NCBI RefSeq assembly: GCF_003334855.1
Contig: NZ_QOWE01000013.1
Location: 124,001 to 188,000, forward strand
DNA from: Larkinella punicea
Lineage (GTDB): Bacteria > Bacteroidota > Bacteroidia > Cytophagales > Spirosomataceae
DNA: 64,000 nt
Reading direction: 5' to 3'
The first letter of the stretch is position 1. Every line of letters begins with the position of its first letter. The notes beneath the pieces are model-generated. The model was not told the origin of the DNA, did not search any database, and saw nothing but the letters and a program-made list of their open reading frames with translations. This document shows, in pieces, positions 8,545 to 17,108 of this stretch. Made by a program: the position numbers and the translations under genes.

Positions 8545-9445
8545 AGTATTTAATTCTCAAATCTCGCAGGAACTTCTTGATGATGTCAACGTGAACACAC
8601 TGGCCAACGTTCAGAAACGGGTAATTGGACACGCGGGTCTGGCGGCCGTTCACAATCACATCCCGGTCTTCAATGTCGAAACCGAGGTGGAGGTGGCGCG
8701 TGGAACTTTGCATACCGTAGATAATGCCGCTGGTATCGAAAAGCGGGCCACCGCTTTGTCCCCGCAAACCGGGTGTGCTCATTTCAATGCCGACGATTTC
8801 GCCGTTTTCGGCCCGCAGCCGGGTCACGATGCCGTCGATGGGAAAACGCGGGGTGTTGCTGCGTCCGTCGGCGGTCCACTCGATGTCGTCGAGGTCCGGG
8901 TTGAACCGGTAATTGGTAAATTCCGGGAAGGGATACCCCAGGCGGCACAGGCTCCGGCCCTGCTTGATTTTAGTGCTATCGCGCAGAAAAACCGCACAGG
9001 CGTTGTACTTAATCTGACTGTATCCTTTAAACTGAATAACGGCCAGGTCCTGCGTGGGGTGGAGGTGGTAGGTGATTTCCGAAAACTGATCGACCGAGTT
9101 GACAAACTGGTTTTTGATCCGGATGATGCTTTCCCGGCGCAAGTTGTATTTATTTTCCAGGTCTTCCAGCCGCCGGGTCTGGTTTTTGTCCCGCGGGATG
9201 GAACGGCGTTCGCCCTGAAACTGGATGTAGTTTTGGTGGATCGTATCCGAACTGATCAGTTGTTCGGCCACGTGCTTGCAGGTGACGGCGCAGGCTTGCT
9301 CATTGACGAAAAACATGGTTGAACAGGCCGGAATCACTTCGCTGCTGCCATACCGCCGGACAATCGATAAAATAGGACGTACAAAAGGGTCGACCCGCTC
9401 AATGGCTTCAACAAACATAAATTGGGAGGTAAAACGGTCGCGCAA
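8534..9445 (-). CDS. Trypsin-like serine peptidase
   Basis: The 303-residue protein shows a chymotrypsin-fold catalytic triad: H58 in TCKHVAEQ, an Asp near 132 in TQDLAVIQFKG and a Ser near 230 in LRGQSGGPLFD. There is no PDZ domain, so it is not a DegP/HtrA protein, and no clear signal peptide, so it may act in the cytoplasm. An insertion rich in charged residues (about 75-115) follows the His strand. It is the second gene after the LytTR regulator (19 bases) and overlaps the ArgE-like gene by 11 bases. Stand-alone cytoplasmic trypsin-like proteins occur in stress and defence settings, but nothing here proves such a role. Confidence 0.85.
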   Translation of the reverse strand: MRDRFTSQFMFVEAIERVDPFVRPILSIVRRYGSSEVIPACSTMFFVNEQACAVTCKHVAEQLISSDTIHQNYIQFQGERRSIPRDKNQTRRLEDLENKYNLRRESIIRIKNQFVNSVDQFSEITYHLHPTQDLAVIQFKGYSQIKYNACAVFLRDSTKIKQGRSLCRLGYPFPEFTNYRFNPDLDDIEWTADGRSNTPRFPIDGIVTRLRAENGEIVGIEMSTPGLRGQSGGPLFDTSGIIYGMQSSTRHLHLGFDIEDRDVIVNGRQTRVSNYPFLNVGQCVHVDIIKKFLRDLRIKYYEE

Positions 9446-9464
9446 GTTAGCAAATCCGTTGATT

Positions 9465-10175
9465 TTACGGTTCTGATTTTTTATCGAGCAGATTCAGGAA
9501 ACCTTCGAACTTATCCCGGTAGGAAGCACCCAGCGGAATCTTGGCCGTACCCACAAAGATTGTCCGATAATTGTAGCTGTTGATTTTGGATAAATTTAAT
9601 AAGTAGGATTTGTGAATCCGGAGAAATTTGTGTCGGGGAAGCAGATTTTCCAGATTGGAAATTATTTCGTTCACCACCACCACTTTCTGATTGATAAACA
9701 CCTTGCAGTAGGTGCCAAAGGCTTGTATGTACTCAATGGCGTCGTAATCGAATCGTTGCATGGCGTGGCCTACTTTTAAAAAGATGAAACGATCCTCTGT
9801 CAGGCTGTTTTGGGCCAGTTGAACCCCCAGGGCGCGGTTGACGGCCCGGATAAACCGGTTGAAAGAAAAGGGCTTGAGCAGGTAATCCGCCACATCGAGG
9901 TCATAGCTCTCAACGGCAAAATCGGGATTAGCGGTGGTAACAATCACCGACAGGGGTTTGGAAAACGAGCGTAACAAATCCAGTCCTGTTTGGTCTGGAA
10001 GGCTAATATCCAGCAAGATAAGGTCAAAATGCTGCTGTTGGAGCAGACATGTTGCATCCCGTACGGTTCCGCTGACCTGGGGAGGCATAAAAAAGGGGAG
10101 CCGTGCCAGATACTCCTGCAGGATGGCTACCGCCGAATCGGAATCGTCTACAATCAGACATTGACGATATTTCAT
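9465..10175 (-). CDS. LytTR-family response regulator
   Basis: Residues 1-120 form a receiver domain with acidic residues D10 and D11, the phosphoacceptor D56 in LILLDISLPDQTG, a Thr/Ala switch (VIVTTANPDF) and K102 in YLLKPFSFNRFIRAV. Residues about 135-232 form a LytTR DNA-binding domain (FIFLKVGHAMQRFDYDAIEYIQAFG, FLRIHKSYLLNL). It therefore regulates transcription after phosphorylation by a LytS/YehU-type kinase, but no kinase gene is adjacent. A well-matched Bacteroidota promoter lies about 55 bases upstream. The two downstream genes (protease and deacylase) are close enough to be read from the same promoter. Confidence 0.95.
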   Translation of the reverse strand: MKYRQCLIVDDSDSAVAILQEYLARLPFFMPPQVSGTVRDATCLLQQQHFDLILLDISLPDQTGLDLLRSFSKPLSVIVTTANPDFAVESYDLDVADYLLKPFSFNRFIRAVNRALGVQLAQNSLTEDRFIFLKVGHAMQRFDYDAIEYIQAFGTYCKVFINQKVVVVNEIISNLENLLPRHKFLRIHKSYLLNLSKINSYNYRTIFVGTAKIPLGASYRDKFEGFLNLLDKKSEP

Positions 10176-10229
10176 GGAATTGAGCTATGGTGAGTAGAGG
10201 ACTTTTGTTACTGGGTAACGATGTGATAG

Positions 10230-10260
10230 TAAATATAAGTAAACAAGTTTTTTGAGCAAA
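10230..10260 (-). promoter_or_regulatory. Predicted promoter of the LytTR regulator gene
   Basis: On the minus strand TTTG (10257-10260) is followed after 19 bases by TATATTTA (10230-10237), one mismatch from the Bacteroidota consensus TAnnTTTG. Transcription would start near 10223, about 50 bases before the ATG. Confidence 0.6.
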
Positions 10261-10653
10261 CAACCCACCGGATATTCACAGGGAAGTTTTACTCATTGTA
10301 CTTTGAGGAACATTCATGCCCTGAAAAGTCCTATTCGACCACTATTTAGTGACGAGAGTACTCAATATTGGGTCTAGAAATGCTTTACAGCAAGTTGATA
10401 AGCCCAAATATAAGTATTTATACTCTGCAGGATTCGGTTTATAACGTTAATCTATACGTTCATAGTGTTATCCCCGCCACAAGGCCCGGCTGGCGGGGTA
10501 ATTGTATTTAACAATCATGTAAAATCAGTAACATCACTGTTGATTTTTGAGTCTAAAATCAACGCCATTCCCGGAGTTGCCGGATTGGGAGGACCTGTTT
10601 CTGTCGGACCTAAACGTAACAGTTCATTATTGAATATTAATTTTCTCTGTCTT
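10261..10653. other. Long intergenic region between divergent regulator genes
   Basis: The 478-base gap between the LytTR gene and the ECF sigma gene contains the LytTR promoter on one side and, at 10472-10498, a hairpin with 8-base arms CCCCGCCA and TGGCGGGG. An open frame runs from 10465 into the sigma gene, but its first 63 codons do not look like sigma-factor sequence. I see no further gene. Confidence 0.5.
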
Positions 10654-11208
10654 ATGAAACGTGTATTGAAAGACGAAGAACTCATCGGTTCGTATCTGAA
10701 CACCCGCCGGGCGGATTGTTTGGAGACTTTGTACAAACGCTATGTGCATAAAGTGTATGGTAGCTGTCTGACATTTACCCGCGATCCGGTCAAGGCGGAA
10801 GATTATACGCACGACATTTTTCTTCAGGTTTTCATCAAGATTGATCAGTTCCAGGGACGTTCCGCTTTTTCGACCTGGCTGTTTTCCATTTCACAAAATT
10901 ATTGCCGTCAAAAAAGCCGGGTGGCAAACCGCATGGTGGTGGTGGCCATGGATGAAGTTGATATCGACAACATTCCCGATTCGGAAGGCAGTGATACCGC
11001 CCATGCCATGCTGAGTCAAATGGCGGTGGTGATGGAAAAAATTTCGCCGGACCGAATGGCGTTGCTGCAACTCAAATACGTGGATAATATTGACGTTACT
11101 GAAATTGCCCGGCAGTATAATATTAATCACAGCGCCGTCAAGATGCGGTTGAAACGGACGCGTGAACAGGTAATCGACGCGTATCAAAAGCAGTTTATGA
11201 TGGACTGA
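10654..11208 (+). CDS. ECF-type RNA polymerase sigma factor
   Basis: Region 2 is visible near residues 20-85 (LYKRYVHKVYGSCLTFTRD, AEDYTHDIFLQVFIKIDQF, FSTWLFSISQNYC) and region 4 near 125-175 (MALLQLKYVDNIDVTEIARQ, HSAVKMRLKRTREQV). The protein would redirect RNA polymerase to a special promoter set. The ATG at 10654 gives the normal length (184 residues); the longer frame from 10465 adds non-conserved sequence. No FecR-type or zinc-binding anti-sigma gene follows: the next gene is on the opposite strand and convergent, with a 21-base gap. Its activating signal is therefore not apparent from the locus. Confidence 0.92.
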   Translation: MKRVLKDEELIGSYLNTRRADCLETLYKRYVHKVYGSCLTFTRDPVKAEDYTHDIFLQVFIKIDQFQGRSAFSTWLFSISQNYCRQKSRVANRMVVVAMDEVDIDNIPDSEGSDTAHAMLSQMAVVMEKISPDRMALLQLKYVDNIDVTEIARQYNINHSAVKMRLKRTREQVIDAYQKQFMMD

Positions 11209-11229
11209 TTGTGGAGCCACCGGGTGGTT

Positions 11230-12711
11230 TTAAGGCAAGGCCTGTTCAAACCGTTTGTACACCGCCTGATACCGCCGGTGACGTTCGGCATCCGGCTCGA
11301 ACGTCTGGCCGAAGCCGACGTGGCGGGTGGCTTCGGCCAGCGACGAAACCCGCCCGGTAGCTTTCATTGTCAGCAAGATAGCGCCAATGGCGCCACTTTC
11401 GTTGCTCTCGTTGAGCCGAACCGGAACGCCAAAAATATCGGCCATCATTTGCACCCAGAACGCGGACTGGGCAAAACCGCCGTTGGCGTGAATTACTCTC
11501 GTGGGGCCCGTATGCCGTGATAAAATGCGCTCGATGCGGAGCAAATTGAACAACACGCCTTCCAGCGCGGCCCGCACAAAATGCGCCCGTCCGTGGTGCC
11601 AGTCGACATTCAGGTAAGAACCCCGCACGCCCGCGTCCCAAAGCGGAGCGCGCTCACCCTGTAAATAAGGCAAAAACAGCAGATCGTCGGAACCGGCTTC
11701 CACGGTGGCGGCTTCGGCCAGAACATCGGTGGTTTCGGTTTGCGTCAGTTTTTCGGAAACCCATTGCAGGACATTGGCCCCGTTGTTGGTTGGGCCGCCG
11801 ACCACGTAGTAATTTTTATCCGTCGGATCGCTGACATTCAGGATATAACTGAATAACCGCCCTTTTTCATCGCGCAGTGGCCGTTGAACCGTCCGGCGGA
11901 TGGCTCCACTTGTGCCAATGGTGATGGTGGTAATCCCGGATTCAATGGCCCCGGCTCCCAGGTTTGCCAGACAGCCGTCCGACGCCCCGATGTGCAGAGA
12001 TGCTTCCGCCAGGCCATCAGTAACGGAGTTGGGGAGGGTGGAGTTCGTGAGCTTGCCGGCGTAGGTGGTGGGCACCGGTTCCGACAATTGTTCGATCCGA
12101 ATACCGGCAAATTCGAGCGCAGGCGCATACCATTCCTTCCGCTGGCTGTCGAACAAACCGGTGGCCGTGGCAATCGAATAATCGATCTGGTACTTTCCCG
12201 TCAGCTTGTGCCAAATGTATTCCTTGATTGAAATCCAGCCCGTGGCCCGGCGCAGCAGCCGCAGATTGTGTTCGCGAAACCAGGCCAGTTTGCAGAGCGG
12301 AATCATCGGGTGCAGGGGCGTGCCGGTTCGCTCATAAATGTCTTTGCCGAGAGCGGTCTGTTCGTGGCGCAGGGAGGCCGCCTGCTTTTCGGCCCGGTTG
12401 TCAGACCATAAGATGGCGTTGGTGAGTGGTTTTCCGGCGTCGTCGACCCCAATGCTGCTGTGCATGGCCGAACTGAATCCAACGGCTTCGATGCGTCCGT
12501 TTTGCTGCTTCACTTCCCGGCAAACTTCGTCCAGCACGTCGATCAGGTTCGTCCAGACTTCCTCCGGGTCCTGTTCCGCATAACCGGGTTGGGGGTGGAG
12601 CGTTGTCAGGGGGGCGGAAGCGTGGGCAACAATATCGCCGGTTTCCGGCTGAAAAGCGAGTGCCTTAACGTTAGTCGTGCCGATGTCGACGCCGAGAATG
12701 CAATTCATCAT
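11230..12711 (-). CDS. FGGY-family gluconokinase
   Basis: This 493-residue carbohydrate kinase starts with the phosphate-binding loop LGVDIGTTNVKALAF and shows FGGY motifs GYAEQDPEEVWTNL, ILWSDNRAEKQA and, near the C-terminus, RVIHANGGFAQSAFWVQMMADIF. The segment TGTPLHPMIPLCKLAWFRE is typical of gluconate kinases in this family (EC 2.7.1.12), which make 6-phosphogluconate for the pentose phosphate or Entner-Doudoroff path. Xylulokinase is the main alternative. The gene is alone on its strand here; no gluconate permease or dehydratase is adjacent. The tandem ATG at 12708-12711 makes the exact start uncertain by one codon. Confidence 0.9.
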   Translation of the reverse strand: MMNCILGVDIGTTNVKALAFQPETGDIVAHASAPLTTLHPQPGYAEQDPEEVWTNLIDVLDEVCREVKQQNGRIEAVGFSSAMHSSIGVDDAGKPLTNAILWSDNRAEKQAASLRHEQTALGKDIYERTGTPLHPMIPLCKLAWFREHNLRLLRRATGWISIKEYIWHKLTGKYQIDYSIATATGLFDSQRKEWYAPALEFAGIRIEQLSEPVPTTYAGKLTNSTLPNSVTDGLAEASLHIGASDGCLANLGAGAIESGITTITIGTSGAIRRTVQRPLRDEKGRLFSYILNVSDPTDKNYYVVGGPTNNGANVLQWVSEKLTQTETTDVLAEAATVEAGSDDLLFLPYLQGERAPLWDAGVRGSYLNVDWHHGRAHFVRAALEGVLFNLLRIERILSRHTGPTRVIHANGGFAQSAFWVQMMADIFGVPVRLNESNESGAIGAILLTMKATGRVSSLAEATRHVGFGQTFEPDAERHRRYQAVYKRFEQALP

Positions 12712-12798
12712 AGAAGTAAAGGGCGGCTAATGCGGTGCAAAGAAATGGGAAAAAGTAATAGCGATTTCGGAAAAGGTCAAACGGCGGTCTGCCACCAG

Positions 12799-12829
12799 TT
12801 GAAAAACAGGCGGTTTTGTGATAAGTTTG
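12799..12829 (+). promoter_or_regulatory. Predicted promoter of the FG-GAP lipoprotein gene
   Basis: TTG at 12799-12801, a 20-base spacer and TAAGTTTG at 12822-12829 fit the Bacteroidota pattern. Transcription would start about 12 bases before the ATG at 12849, leaving a very short leader. Confidence 0.55.
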
Positions 12830-12848
12830 TTCTGTTTTTTATCATACG

Positions 12849-14426
12849 ATGTCTTTCAATAGATCAATTTCGTTTTTCGTCTATTTGTTTTTTGTGTTTT
12901 GGGTAGTGGCGTGTAATCAAAGCCCCAGGTCGACCACGCCAACCGAACCGTCAAGCTTAAGCGGAGAGGAACTAGCCCGGCAGTCCTGCACAGGCTGCCA
13001 CGCTTTTCCATCACCGGAGTTGCTGGAAAAAGACATCTGGAAACGAAAAGTGTTGCCGCAAATGGCGCTTCGGATGGGCTTTTCGGCCGATTCCCTCTCG
13101 CCGTTTCGGCAGTTGAGCGATCCCGACGAAATACAGCGGGTGCTGCAATCGACAGCCTTTGCCAACGCGCCGATGGTGCATCCCGACGATTGGCAGAAAA
13201 TTACCGACTATTACGTAAAAAACGCGCCGGAAAAACCGTTGCCACAAGCCCCTCGCCCCGCAATTTCGTACGATTTGCCACTTTTCAAAATCCGCAAACC
13301 CGCCCAGCCCGTCGATAATCTGGTAACCCTGCTGGCCTACCAGCCGGTGAGTCGGCGCATTGCGGTGGGGAGTCGGCGCGGGAGGCTGTATTTTCTGGAC
13401 AACACCCTGCAAAAAGTCGATTCAGTGGTGACGTTTTCGCCCCCTTCCAGCCTGCGCACCCGGCCCGACGGCAGTCTCGATGTGCTGGCGATGGGAACGA
13501 TGGACCCCAATGACCTTGTCAATGGCGAACTGCTGCACATCGACCGCAACCCGGCGACGCAAAAGATTGATCGGACTGTCTTGTTGAAACGGCTGCAACG
13601 CCCGGTCGATGCCACGTATGCCGATCTGAACGGCGACGGAAAAGAAGATATTCTCGTGAGTCAGTTCGGGTTTTATACCGGGCAGCTCACTTGGTTTGAA
13701 AATACCGGATCGACTTATACCGAACACGTTCTGGAACCGGTGCCGGGCGCAATCCGAACCGTGGTGACCGACATGAACGGCGATGGCAAGGCGGATATTG
13801 TCGTTTTACTGTCGCAGAGCGACGAACAGGTAGCCGTCTTCAACAACGAAGGCGGGGGGCGATTCTGGAAAAAAACCGTGCTGCGTTTTCCGCCGGTATT
13901 CGGGTCCAGTTATTTGGATGTGGTTGATTTTGATAAGGATGGAGACATGGATCTGCTGTATACCAACGGCGATAATGCAGATTATTCCAACACGCTGAAG
14001 CGGTATCACGGCGTCCGGCTGTTCCGCAACGACGGCAATTTTAAATTCCGGCAGGTCTGGTTTTATCCCCTGCACGGGGCCACGAAAGCCCTCGCCCGCG
14101 ACTTCGACGGTGACGGTGATCTGGATGTTGCGGCCATTGCGTTCTTCCCGGATGTGTCGCGCAAACGGCTGGAGAACTTTGTGTTTCTGGAAAACCGGGG
14201 CAACAACCGGTTTCGGCCGAAATCATTTCCCGATGCGGATCAGGGCGCGTGGCTGACGATGGATGCCGCCGACGTCGATCAGGATGGCGACGAAGACCTT
14301 CTGCTGGGGTCGTTTGCCTTCCGGGTGACGCCCACGCCGAAGGCGTTGCTAGACCGCTGGCGGCAGTCGAAAGCCGGGGTGATTCTGCTGGAAAATCAGT
14401 CGAAAACGAAGCAACAGATCGACTGA
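12849..14426 (+). CDS. Lipoprotein with haem-c motif and FG-GAP/VCBS repeats
   Basis: A signal peptide ends in a lipobox with C22 (WVVAC), so the protein should be lipidated and face the periplasm or cell surface. A single CxxCH motif follows (C47-T-G-C50-H51), which would bind one haem c. From about residue 150 the chain carries repeated Asp-rich calcium-binding turns (LNGDGKED, MNGDGKAD, FDKDGDMD, FDGDGDLD, VDQDGDED) of FG-GAP/VCBS beta-propeller blades. Such proteins are common in Cytophagales; their role may be surface binding or electron transfer. The total length is 525 residues. The gene stands alone between two minus-strand genes. Confidence 0.9.
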   Translation: MSFNRSISFFVYLFFVFWVVACNQSPRSTTPTEPSSLSGEELARQSCTGCHAFPSPELLEKDIWKRKVLPQMALRMGFSADSLSPFRQLSDPDEIQRVLQSTAFANAPMVHPDDWQKITDYYVKNAPEKPLPQAPRPAISYDLPLFKIRKPAQPVDNLVTLLAYQPVSRRIAVGSRRGRLYFLDNTLQKVDSVVTFSPPSSLRTRPDGSLDVLAMGTMDPNDLVNGELLHIDRNPATQKIDRTVLLKRLQRPVDATYADLNGDGKEDILVSQFGFYTGQLTWFENTGSTYTEHVLEPVPGAIRTVVTDMNGDGKADIVVLLSQSDEQVAVFNNEGGGRFWKKTVLRFPPVFGSSYLDVVDFDKDGDMDLLYTNGDNADYSNTLKRYHGVRLFRNDGNFKFRQVWFYPLHGATKALARDFDGDGDLDVAAIAFFPDVSRKRLENFVFLENRGNNRFRPKSFPDADQGAWLTMDAADVDQDGDEDLLLGSFAFRVTPTPKALLDRWRQSKAGVILLENQSKTKQQID

Positions 14427-14473
14427 TTGCCTTCAAAAAGCCATCCAGCCGATCTATTTTGATGTCGGTTAAC

Positions 14474-15061
14474 TCACCACGTAACGGCTTTCAGTCGCAC
14501 GCCCTGCGGATTTTCAGCATCCGAGAGTTTGAGGGCGGTTTTGCCACTTTCGACCTGGTAATTCATGGTTTCCTGCTTCAGTTCTTCCTTACGAGCATCG
14601 CGGTTGATGTTGCTCTTGGGTGCGCAGCCGTAAAAGCCCCGGTAATTGCCGCTGGTGGGCGTAATCACAAAGGAGCGGTTTGCCTCATTAACCTTAACGG
14701 TTCCTTTAAAAAACGTGTAGGCTTCTGTCCGGCAATTGTAGCTTGTGGTGGAGTTGACGATGTACTCTTCGTAAGTACCATTCGCGTGAAATTCGAACAC
14801 CAGGGCCTGCTCATAGGCGTTGCCGGTGTATTTGCCATTGTAATCCCAGAAATTGGTCGGCGAAAACGTTCCATACGACCATTTGCCGACGAGTTCTGCC
14901 GGTATTTTACCGGTTGCCGGGGGCGGATTACCGGAATTCGGATTTTGGCCGCTTCCGTCGCCGGATGAATGATCGGTCGGATCAACGGATTCATTGCCAC
15001 CTTTTTTACAGGCAACCGAAAGGAGTACCAGCGCCAGCAGCGCGAGAAAACGCATTTTCAT
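14474..15061 (-). CDS. Hypothetical lipoprotein
   Basis: The 195-residue protein has a lipoprotein signal (MKMRFLALLALVLLSVAC) with the lipidated Cys at residue 18. A linker rich in Gly, Ser, Asn and Pro (about 20-50) follows, then a compact domain starting IPAELVGKWSYG, with GTYEEY and RGFYGCAPK. The GKW plus strand pattern resembles small lipocalin-like surface lipoproteins of Bacteroidota, but I do not recognise a named family. Two cysteines (in NCRTEAY and YGCAPK) could form a disulphide. It is a single-gene unit; the 303 bases upstream contain a strong hairpin. Confidence 0.8.
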   Translation of the reverse strand: MKMRFLALLALVLLSVACKKGGNESVDPTDHSSGDGSGQNPNSGNPPPATGKIPAELVGKWSYGTFSPTNFWDYNGKYTGNAYEQALVFEFHANGTYEEYIVNSTTSYNCRTEAYTFFKGTVKVNEANRSFVITPTSGNYRGFYGCAPKSNINRDARKEELKQETMNYQVESGKTALKLSDAENPQGVRLKAVTW

Positions 15062-15224
15062 GGTTCAGTAGTTTTTGTTGTTTTGCTATTCTGTCTCCCA
15101 GAATGGGTGCAAAGCAAGGCACGCACGCGGCAGTACCCAAAAACCGGGTGACTCAAAAGGCGAAACCGGTGACTGAATTGCTGAAAAACATAACTGAATT
15201 GACTAGCGGTCAAAAGAAAACAAC

Positions 15225-15259
15225 GGTGCTGGTCGCGATTGCAAATCGCGACCAGCACC
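15225..15259. repeat. Perfect hairpin with GCA loop
   Basis: Arms GGTGCTGGTCGCGATT (15225-15240) and its exact complement (15244-15259) enclose a 3-base GCA loop, giving a core TTGCAAA. Repeats with the same loop but other arms lie inside the large helicase gene at 48504-48545. The rest of the 303-base gap (15062-15364) shows only a duplicated word AGCGGTCAAAA (15205 and 15276) and no further gene. The hairpin lies about 100 bases before the sigma gene and has no T-run. Confidence 0.85.
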
Positions 15260-15364
15260 TGACTCATCTCGATCAGCGGTCAAAAAAAAGTCAACTTTTT
15301 TCAAAAACCACTAAGGGTAAAATAGTGCAATAAAGTCTTTAATTCGTTTTAGAGATCTGCGCTA

Positions 15365-16033
15365 ATGGCTACCTTTACCCTGTTGAATCCTTCTATATCG
15401 CCCGAAAACCGCCCTACGCCTTCCATCGCCGGAGAAAAACCGGTGACGACGGTGTATGATTCCGAGCTTTTTTTGCGGAAAGCCTTTGAACAGGAACCGC
15501 GGAAAGGGTTTGAACTGCTGTTTCGGCACTATTATACCCCGCTCTGTAGCCATGCCGTCCGGTTCGTCTACTCCCGGCAACTGGCGGAAGACCTGGTGAG
15601 TGAGGTGTTCTACCAGTTCTACCGCACGGAAGCGTACCGGAAAGTACACTCGTCCTTCATCAGCTACTTGTTCACGGCGGTTCGGAACGAAGCCTATACG
15701 CACCTGCGCAAAGAGTTTGGCAAAACCGATTCCATCGACGCGACCACCGAAAACCACCTGACGGGGAATCAGCCGCAACCCGATTCGGAAGTCCACTTCA
15801 ACAACCTGTTTCTGGCCGTCAATGACGCCATCAGCCAGTTGCCCGCGCAGTGTCGGCGGGTGTTTCTGCTGAGCCGGTTCGAGAATAAAAAGTACGAAGA
15901 GATCGCCACCGAATTGCAGATTTCCCCCCGAACCGTCGAGGTGCATATTTCCAAAGCCCTCAAACACCTGCGCCAGACCCTGCGGGAAGAATGGGCGGTG
16001 CTCATCTGCCTCATCAATCTATTTTTCTGCTGA
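15365..16033 (+). CDS. ECF sigma factor of the SusC/D-linked type
   Basis: The 222-residue protein has region 2 (GFELLFRHYYTPLCSHAVRF, LAEDLVSEVFYQFY, SYLFTAVRNEAYTHL) and region 4 (LPAQCRRVFLLSRFENKKYEEIA, SPRTVEVHISKALKHLRQ). This layout is that of the Bacteroidota ECF sigma factors (RpoE-like, Bacteroides expansion family) that are held by FecR-type anti-sigma factors and freed when a SusC partner takes up its substrate. The FecR gene begins 49 bases downstream, and SusC and SusD follow. The first 35 residues are a non-conserved lead, so a later start is possible. Confidence 0.94.
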   Translation: MATFTLLNPSISPENRPTPSIAGEKPVTTVYDSELFLRKAFEQEPRKGFELLFRHYYTPLCSHAVRFVYSRQLAEDLVSEVFYQFYRTEAYRKVHSSFISYLFTAVRNEAYTHLRKEFGKTDSIDATTENHLTGNQPQPDSEVHFNNLFLAVNDAISQLPAQCRRVFLLSRFENKKYEEIATELQISPRTVEVHISKALKHLRQTLREEWAVLICLINLFFC

Positions 16034-16082
16034 ACTAAGGGGAAAAGTAGCTTTTCAAGTCTCTCGTTCAAATGCCACAAAC

Positions 16083-17078
16083 ATGAATCATTCGGTATCG
16101 AAACATACCCTGTTTACCTATCTGGCCGGACAGGCAACCCCGATCGAGCGTCAAACCGTGGAGGAATGGCTGAAAAACCCGGCCAACACCCCAACATTTC
16201 ACGAATGGCTGCTCGAATGGGAGATGCGCTCCCTGCAATTTGTGCCGGATCAGGAAGCGGCCTTTGAAAAAATGGTTCAGCGGCTGGACCAGACCGAAAG
16301 GCTGGAAGCAGACGAAGAGCCGATGCCTGTTCGCAAACCGCTCTTCTTTTGGGGCGGCTGGAAACCGTATCTGGTGGCGGCCACGGTTTTGCTGGCGCTG
16401 CTCATTCCACTGCGGAATAAACTGTTTTATCAGACACACTATACGGCCTACGGGGAAACGAAAACCCTTCGGCTGGAAGACGGAACCGGCGTGGTACTGA
16501 AATCCAATTCATCCTTGCAGGTGCCCCGGTTTGGCTTTTACACGAACATCCGGGAGGTGCTTTTGACGGGCGAGGGCCGGTTTTCGGTGACGCACAAACC
16601 CGATCATCAGCGGTTTGTGGTCAAAACGTCCGACCAGTTTCAGATTGAAGTGCTGGGTACCGAATTCACGGTTTATGCCCGGAAGCAAAGCACGAATGTG
16701 GCGCTGGGCCGGGGAAAGATCCGGGTCGATTACAGCCAGGGTGCCGATAAACACCAGTTGACGATGAAACCGGGCGATTTGCTGACGCTCAGCCACCAGG
16801 GCAATCTCCATCTGCGCCAGCTTCCGGCGGTTCCGCCGGCCGAAGCCCGGGGCAAAACCGGCCTGACCTTCAAGGAAACGTCCGTTTGGGAGGTTTGCTA
16901 CCTGCTCCGCGAAAAATTTGGCCTGAAAGTGGAAATTGTCGACGACTCGCTGGCGCAACGGACCATTTCCGGGAATTACCACGCCGATAATGCCGATGAA
17001 CTGCTCGACGTCCTGACCGAGACCCTCGAAATCAAAACCGAGAAAACCGGCACGGGTCTCCTGTTAAAAAACAACTGA
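16083..17078 (+). CDS. FecR-family anti-sigma factor
   Basis: The 331-residue protein has a cytoplasmic N-terminal part that would bind the sigma factor, one membrane helix near residues 96-112 (YLVAATVLLALLIPL), a periplasmic FecR domain (YGETKTLRLEDGTGVVLKSNS, VLGTEFTVYARK) and a C-terminal DUF4974 domain (GLTFKETSVWEVCYLLREKFG). The periplasmic part should sense the STN domain of the neighbouring SusC, which lies 30 bases downstream. The three genes are therefore one signalling unit: SusC loading, FecR, sigma release. Confidence 0.95.
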   Translation: MNHSVSKHTLFTYLAGQATPIERQTVEEWLKNPANTPTFHEWLLEWEMRSLQFVPDQEAAFEKMVQRLDQTERLEADEEPMPVRKPLFFWGGWKPYLVAATVLLALLIPLRNKLFYQTHYTAYGETKTLRLEDGTGVVLKSNSSLQVPRFGFYTNIREVLLTGEGRFSVTHKPDHQRFVVKTSDQFQIEVLGTEFTVYARKQSTNVALGRGKIRVDYSQGADKHQLTMKPGDLLTLSHQGNLHLRQLPAVPPAEARGKTGLTFKETSVWEVCYLLREKFGLKVEIVDDSLAQRTISGNYHADNADELLDVLTETLEIKTEKTGTGLLLKNN

Positions 17079-17108
17079 TTATCCCTATTCCTTATTATTT
17101 CAGATCAA

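Noticed and set aside
10465-10653. 63-codon N-terminal extension of the orphan sigma factor
   Set aside because: Sequence is unlike sigma factors and includes a GC-rich hairpin; the ATG at 10654 gives the usual length.
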